Below, piece by piece: positions 61,165-64,000 of a stretch of 64,000 bases of DNA (the stretch's first letter is position 1; each line of letters begins with the position of its first letter). The notes under the pieces were generated by a model. The model had not been told where the DNA came from and made no database searches. It saw nothing but the letters and a program-made list of their open reading frames with translations. This DNA is from JADJXV01 sp046328995 (lineage in GTDB: Bacteria; Bacteroidota; Ignavibacteria; Kapaibacteriales; UBA961): NCBI GenBank assembly GCA_046328995.1, contig JAXLVN010000004.1, positions 62,001 through 126,000 of the forward strand, written 5' to 3'. The translations under genes were made by a program, and so were the position numbers.

Positions 61165-61203
61165 AAAGCCCGACTGCGATGATGCAGTCGGGCTTTGTAT
61201 TGT
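61165..61203 (+). terminator. Terminator after folC
   Basis: AAAGCCCGACTGC / GCAGTCGGGCTTT stem with a gatgat loop and a T-rich tail, 95 bp after the folC stop. Confidence 0.9.
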
Positions 61204-61258
61204 TTACCTTGTGGAATCGTACGTCCTTTACACTTAATGCATTCAATCCCTTCCTCGT

Positions 61259-61302
61259 AAAAAACAACAGCCGCCTATTCATCAAACGAATAGGCGGCTG
61301 TT
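61259..61302 (-). terminator. Terminator after rny
   Basis: Perfect 15-bp inverted repeat AACAGCCGCCTATTC (61266-61280) / GAATAGGCGGCTGTT (61288-61302), read on the minus strand with a TTTTTT tail (the AAAAAA of 61259-61264 on the plus strand). Confidence 0.93.
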
Positions 61303-61319
61303 CTAGAGAGAGGAGAATC

Positions 61320-62903
61320 TTACTTAGCGAGTCCGTAGCTGCGATGCTCGCGGATAACGGTTACTTTGATTTGTCCCGGGTATTCCATTTCGTTCTCGAT
61401 GCGCGATGCCAGGTCATGTGCGAGCTGGTCTGCATGGAGATCGTCGATGCGTTCGGGTTCAACGATAACGCGGACTTCGCGTCCTGCCTGGATGGCGAAG
61501 GTCTTCGTCACACCATCGAAGCTGGTCGCGAGCTCTTCGAGCTTTTCGAGGCGCTTCACGTAGTTTTCGACGGATTCACGGCGTGCTCCGGGGCGGGCGC
61601 CGCTGATACTGTCGGCAGCTTGGACGAGTACGGCGATTGCGCTTTCCATTTCGATATCGTCATGGTGGGCGCCGATAGCATTGCAGATGAGCGGATGCTC
61701 TTTGTATTTCTTGGCGAGCTCCATACCGAGGAGTGCGTGCGGACCTTCCACTTCACGGTCAACGCATTTTCCAATATCGTGCAAGAGTCCGGCGCGCTTT
61801 GCCTGATGGACGTCGAGACCGAGTTCGACAGCCATAATTCCGCATAGGAAGCCCACTTCAATCGAGTGATGCAAGAGATTCTGCCCATAGCTGGAGCGGT
61901 ATTTCATGCGTCCGACATAGCGGGTGATTTCGGGATGGACGTTATGGATATTGAGTTCTAGGAGGGCGTTTTCGCCCACGCGGATAATTTCTTCTTCGAG
62001 TTCTTTACGGGTTTTGTTCACCACTTCTTCGATACGTGCCGGGTGAATTCTACCGTCACCCATCAGGCGTTCGAGAGCGACACGTGCCACTTCGCGGCGG
62101 AATGGGTCGAAGCCCGAGATGACAACCGCTTCCGGCGTATCGTCGATAATAAGATCGATACCGGTGGCAGACTCAAAGGCGCGGATATTCCTGCCTTCGC
62201 GACCGATAATGCGGCCTTTCATTTCTTCGCTTGCGATATTGAGCACCGAGACGGTTGTCTCGACCGAGTGGTCGGAGGCGGTGCGTTGAATTGCTTGGAT
62301 TACAAGACGTTGCGCTTCTTTGTTCGCGGTAATCTTCGCCTCGTCGCGCACGTCTTTGATGAGCTGTGCGGCTTCGGTTTTGGCGTCGTTGATCATGTTT
62401 TCCATGAGGAACTTCTTCGCATCATCGCGCGACATACCGGTGATGCGCTCCAGGCGAGCGGTCTGCTCATTGGCGAGCTGCTCGGCCTCTTTCATTTTTT
62501 CGCGAACCGCGGCTTCGCCTGCTGCGAGCTGCTCTTGTTTCTTTTGGATTTCTTTTTCGGTGAGCTGCACTTGTTTTTCCTTGCGGGAGATGAGCTCGAG
62601 CTTGTTTTCAACGCCTTCTTCGCGTGATTTGAGCTGCTTTTCCTGTGCTTGCATTTTATTGCGTTTGGCGTTCGCATCGGCTTCGAATTCCTGCTTGCGT
62701 TTATGCCATTCTTCTTTGGCTTCGAGCAGCTTTTCCTTTTTAATTGCCTTCGCTTCTTTGTCGGCTTCATCCAAGATGGCTTTCTTGCGCTGTTCGGCGT
62801 CTGCTATCTTTGCGGCGGCGGCTTTATTGCCGGCAAAATAGGAGAGACCGAAGCCAACGATCAGGCCGACAATACTCAGGATGATAATTGTTATTTCATT
62901 CAT
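61320..62903 (-). CDS. rny: Ribonuclease Y
   Basis: Membrane-anchored endoribonuclease starting mRNA decay. 527 residues: N-terminal membrane helix (about 5-22), a long coiled coil (about 30-190), a KH RNA-binding domain with IIGREGRNIRAFESATGIDLIIDD, and an HD phosphohydrolase domain with HSIEVGFLCG and LLHDIGK (metal-binding HD). Ends EHRSYGLAK. This layout is diagnostic. Its gene lies just downstream of zapA and a likely 6S RNA. Confidence 0.97.
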   Translation of the reverse strand: MNEITIIILSIVGLIVGFGLSYFAGNKAAAAKIADAEQRKKAILDEADKEAKAIKKEKLLEAKEEWHKRKQEFEADANAKRNKMQAQEKQLKSREEGVENKLELISRKEKQVQLTEKEIQKKQEQLAAGEAAVREKMKEAEQLANEQTARLERITGMSRDDAKKFLMENMINDAKTEAAQLIKDVRDEAKITANKEAQRLVIQAIQRTASDHSVETTVSVLNIASEEMKGRIIGREGRNIRAFESATGIDLIIDDTPEAVVISGFDPFRREVARVALERLMGDGRIHPARIEEVVNKTRKELEEEIIRVGENALLELNIHNVHPEITRYVGRMKYRSSYGQNLLHHSIEVGFLCGIMAVELGLDVHQAKRAGLLHDIGKCVDREVEGPHALLGMELAKKYKEHPLICNAIGAHHDDIEMESAIAVLVQAADSISGARPGARRESVENYVKRLEKLEELATSFDGVTKTFAIQAGREVRVIVEPERIDDLHADQLAHDLASRIENEMEYPGQIKVTVIREHRSYGLAK

Positions 62904-63282
62904 AATAAAGCTAGTTACCTTTCTGTATGAGTTGAGATTGAGGTTGTACTATTGGAAAATAAAAAAAGCCGCACCACCCTTTCGATGTCAGAAAGATGCA
63001 GTAAAAGAACTCTGCTTCACACACGGTGGGTGGCTCCCGCATATATTTTACGTCCACTGAATCCCGCTAGTGAACTTCTCAGAAGCTCGGGGATTGCTGC
63101 CTTGCGGCAGATGAGGCCTGTAATTTATAGTCGGAGAATGCCTCCCTATGAAATTAAATATCAGTTCTTTTATAAGCGTGCGACAACGAAACGATGATGC
63201 GGCCAAGCATCGAGAAATAAAACTACATTGTTTAAAGTTATTGTATATACTAGCGATACGGATACGATTACATCACAGGGCA
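62904..63282. other. zapA-rny spacer holding a likely 6S RNA
   Basis: 379 bp without credible protein-coding frames. It contains a structured minus-strand RNA region at about 62961-63150, described separately. Confidence 0.7.
62961..63150 (-). ncRNA. ssrS: Candidate 6S RNA
   Basis: Located between zapA and rny on the same strand, the position of 6S RNA genes in many Bacteroidota (and next to zapA elsewhere). On the minus strand the sequence folds in pieces: GGAG-gcatt-CTCC near the 5' end, CTGCC-gcaa-GGCAG, AATCCC/GGGATT enclosing an AGCTTC/GAAGTT hairpin, and a GCCACCC.../...GGGTGGTGCGGC pairing just before a run of seven T. These parts fit a long, bulged rod that ends at a terminator. Ends are approximate; the 6S assignment rests mainly on place and shape. 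Confidence 0.55.
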
Positions 63283-63570
63283 TTACTTGTCTTTCTTCCA
63301 GCATTGCTCGAGAAAGCGTGTCATTTTACCAAGCTCGGATGTGATGTACTCACTGTCGGAATTGGCCTGACGGGTAATATCATACTTCAGTTCGGCGAGA
63401 TTCAGCGCGGCAACCACAGCTAGTGTGGAGGTGGATTGATCTTGTAATTTACCTTGAAGCTGTTGGAATTGAGAATCGACCTCCGCGGCGCACTCCTTAA
63501 TCTTTTGCTCGTCCTCGCCCCGTAACGTGTATTCTTTGGCTCCGATTTTAACGCGTATGCTTTGTATCAT
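63283..63570 (-). CDS. zapA: Cell division protein ZapA
   Basis: Z-ring-associated protein of 95 residues that crosslinks FtsZ filaments. Opens SIRVKIGAKEYTLRGEDEQKIKECAAEVD, then a coiled-coil with LAVVAALNLAELKYDITRQ, the standard two-part ZapA layout. Upstream of the candidate 6S RNA and rny in the same direction. Confidence 0.88.
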   Translation of the reverse strand: MIQSIRVKIGAKEYTLRGEDEQKIKECAAEVDSQFQQLQGKLQDQSTSTLAVVAALNLAELKYDITRQANSDSEYITSELGKMTRFLEQCWKKDK

Positions 63571-64000
63571 TCAAAATATCAATTTTGTTGTCAATGTTAG
63601 ATGTCGCACTATAAAATTACGGTAAAACTACAATCGTTCCAACTAATTTTTCTTTTTTGATGAATTTTTTATCAGATTTTTAAAATAAGCATGAAAATTG
63701 ATATGTAAATTACTCTGCAGCATGCGGCTGTGGGCGTCGATTGTCCATTGGTATGGCTCATTGGTCACTTGGTGAAGCATCGGTTGTGAGGTTCGGCAGA
63801 AAGAGTGTCGGTGATTGCGGGATGACATCTACGGTTGTCAAACGGCAGTAAGTCTATGATATTCTTTGGGGCAATTTAGAACTGAAGACGAATAGATGCA
63901 GAAAATTCAGTTTTTAGCCGTATTTTTGTCGGAAATCTTGCGTTCTCAGAGCGTTGCTTCGCTTCGAGCTCTGCAGATTTATCCATTCCATTTGAAATAA
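63571..64000. other. 430-bp end region, no supported gene
   Basis: Upstream side of zapA to the window end. Only short open frames occur, including a 34-codon frame at 63895-64000 that stops at the last base. No tRNA or repeat was recognised. A zapA promoter should lie here, but no clear box was seen on that strand. Confidence 0.55.

Noticed and set aside
62965..63150. SRP (4.5S) RNA in the zapA-rny spacer
   Set aside because: A CTGCC-gcaa-GGCAG hairpin is present, but the conserved GGAAGGAAGCAG-type domain IV loop of SRP RNA is not.
62952..63197. 81-codon plus-strand frame between rny and zapA
   Set aside because: It overlaps the structured RNA region and lacks a coding pattern.
63895..64000. 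34-codon frame at the window end
   Set aside because: Too short, no ribosome-binding site and no family pattern.

Overview
The window looks like chromosomal DNA of a Bacteroidota/Chlorobiota-type (FCB group) bacterium, possibly a Kapabacteria- or Ignavibacteria-like lineage. Pointers are a protein with a type IX secretion (T9SS) C-terminal sorting domain, two TonB-dependent receptors with CarboxypepD_reg-like N-termini, an HmuY-like lipoprotein, an Hc1-type histone-like protein, many signal-peptide lipoproteins, and repeated TAnnTTTG-like promoter boxes of the Bacteroidota type. Genus assignment from sequence alone is not possible. Gene density is high. No rRNA, tRNA, CRISPR array, prophage or intact insertion sequence was seen.

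Layout. 1-9.8 kb: end of a class II photolyase, a tandem-repeat spacer, queE, an M16/M16 protease pair, an M28 peptidase, an HmuY-like lipoprotein, and paaA and paaB. 9.8-14.4 kb: a three-gene minus operon (AtuA-like domain, alpha/beta hydrolase, lipoprotein), a lipoprotein and a TerB-like membrane protein with twin promoters, an Hc1/cutA pair and a small membrane protein. 14.6-23.2 kb: a cell-surface block made of a VWA/WD40/T9SS giant, a double-OmpA porin-like protein and a TonB receptor. 23.3-30.3 kb: a SLOG-SLATT-like membrane protein divergent from a TPR adenylate cyclase, then serS, a GNAT enzyme and a glycosylasparaginase. 30.4-39 kb: a looser accessory stretch of single genes (AT-rich orphan, WG repeat, sterol desaturase, VOC, BNR/kelch-like, methyltransferase-like, DHFR-like, zincin). 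39-45.2 kb: a YfhO-type membrane protein and a probable metal-uptake cassette. 45.3-50.7 kb: lipoprotein, membrane and TPR hypotheticals, hutI and dnaN. 50.7-64 kb: psd, phoD, a NarL-type regulator, a transglutaminase-like protein, a vanadium-haloperoxidase-like protein, an LptF/G permease, an oxidoreductase, folC, rny, a probable 6S RNA and zapA.

The strongest leads are four. (1) Two 110-bp palindromic elements (42061-42170 and 49282-49391) are inverted copies of one another. Each has TGTCATTCTGAA ends and a 3-bp target duplication, and each sits 26-29 bp upstream of a start codon in the same orientation relative to the gene. (2) A SLOG-plus-transmembrane (SLATT-like) protein lies head-to-head with a class III nucleotide cyclase, which could be a nucleotide-signal/membrane-effector pair. 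(3) A compact metal-uptake cassette combines a His/Cys-rich membrane protein, a TonB receptor and a lipoprotein. (4) A structured RNA between zapA and rny is most likely 6S RNA.

Several gene starts were moved inward from the longest open frame because a terminator, a mobile element, a signal peptide or a start-codon choice showed the longer start to be wrong. These are noted in the entries.
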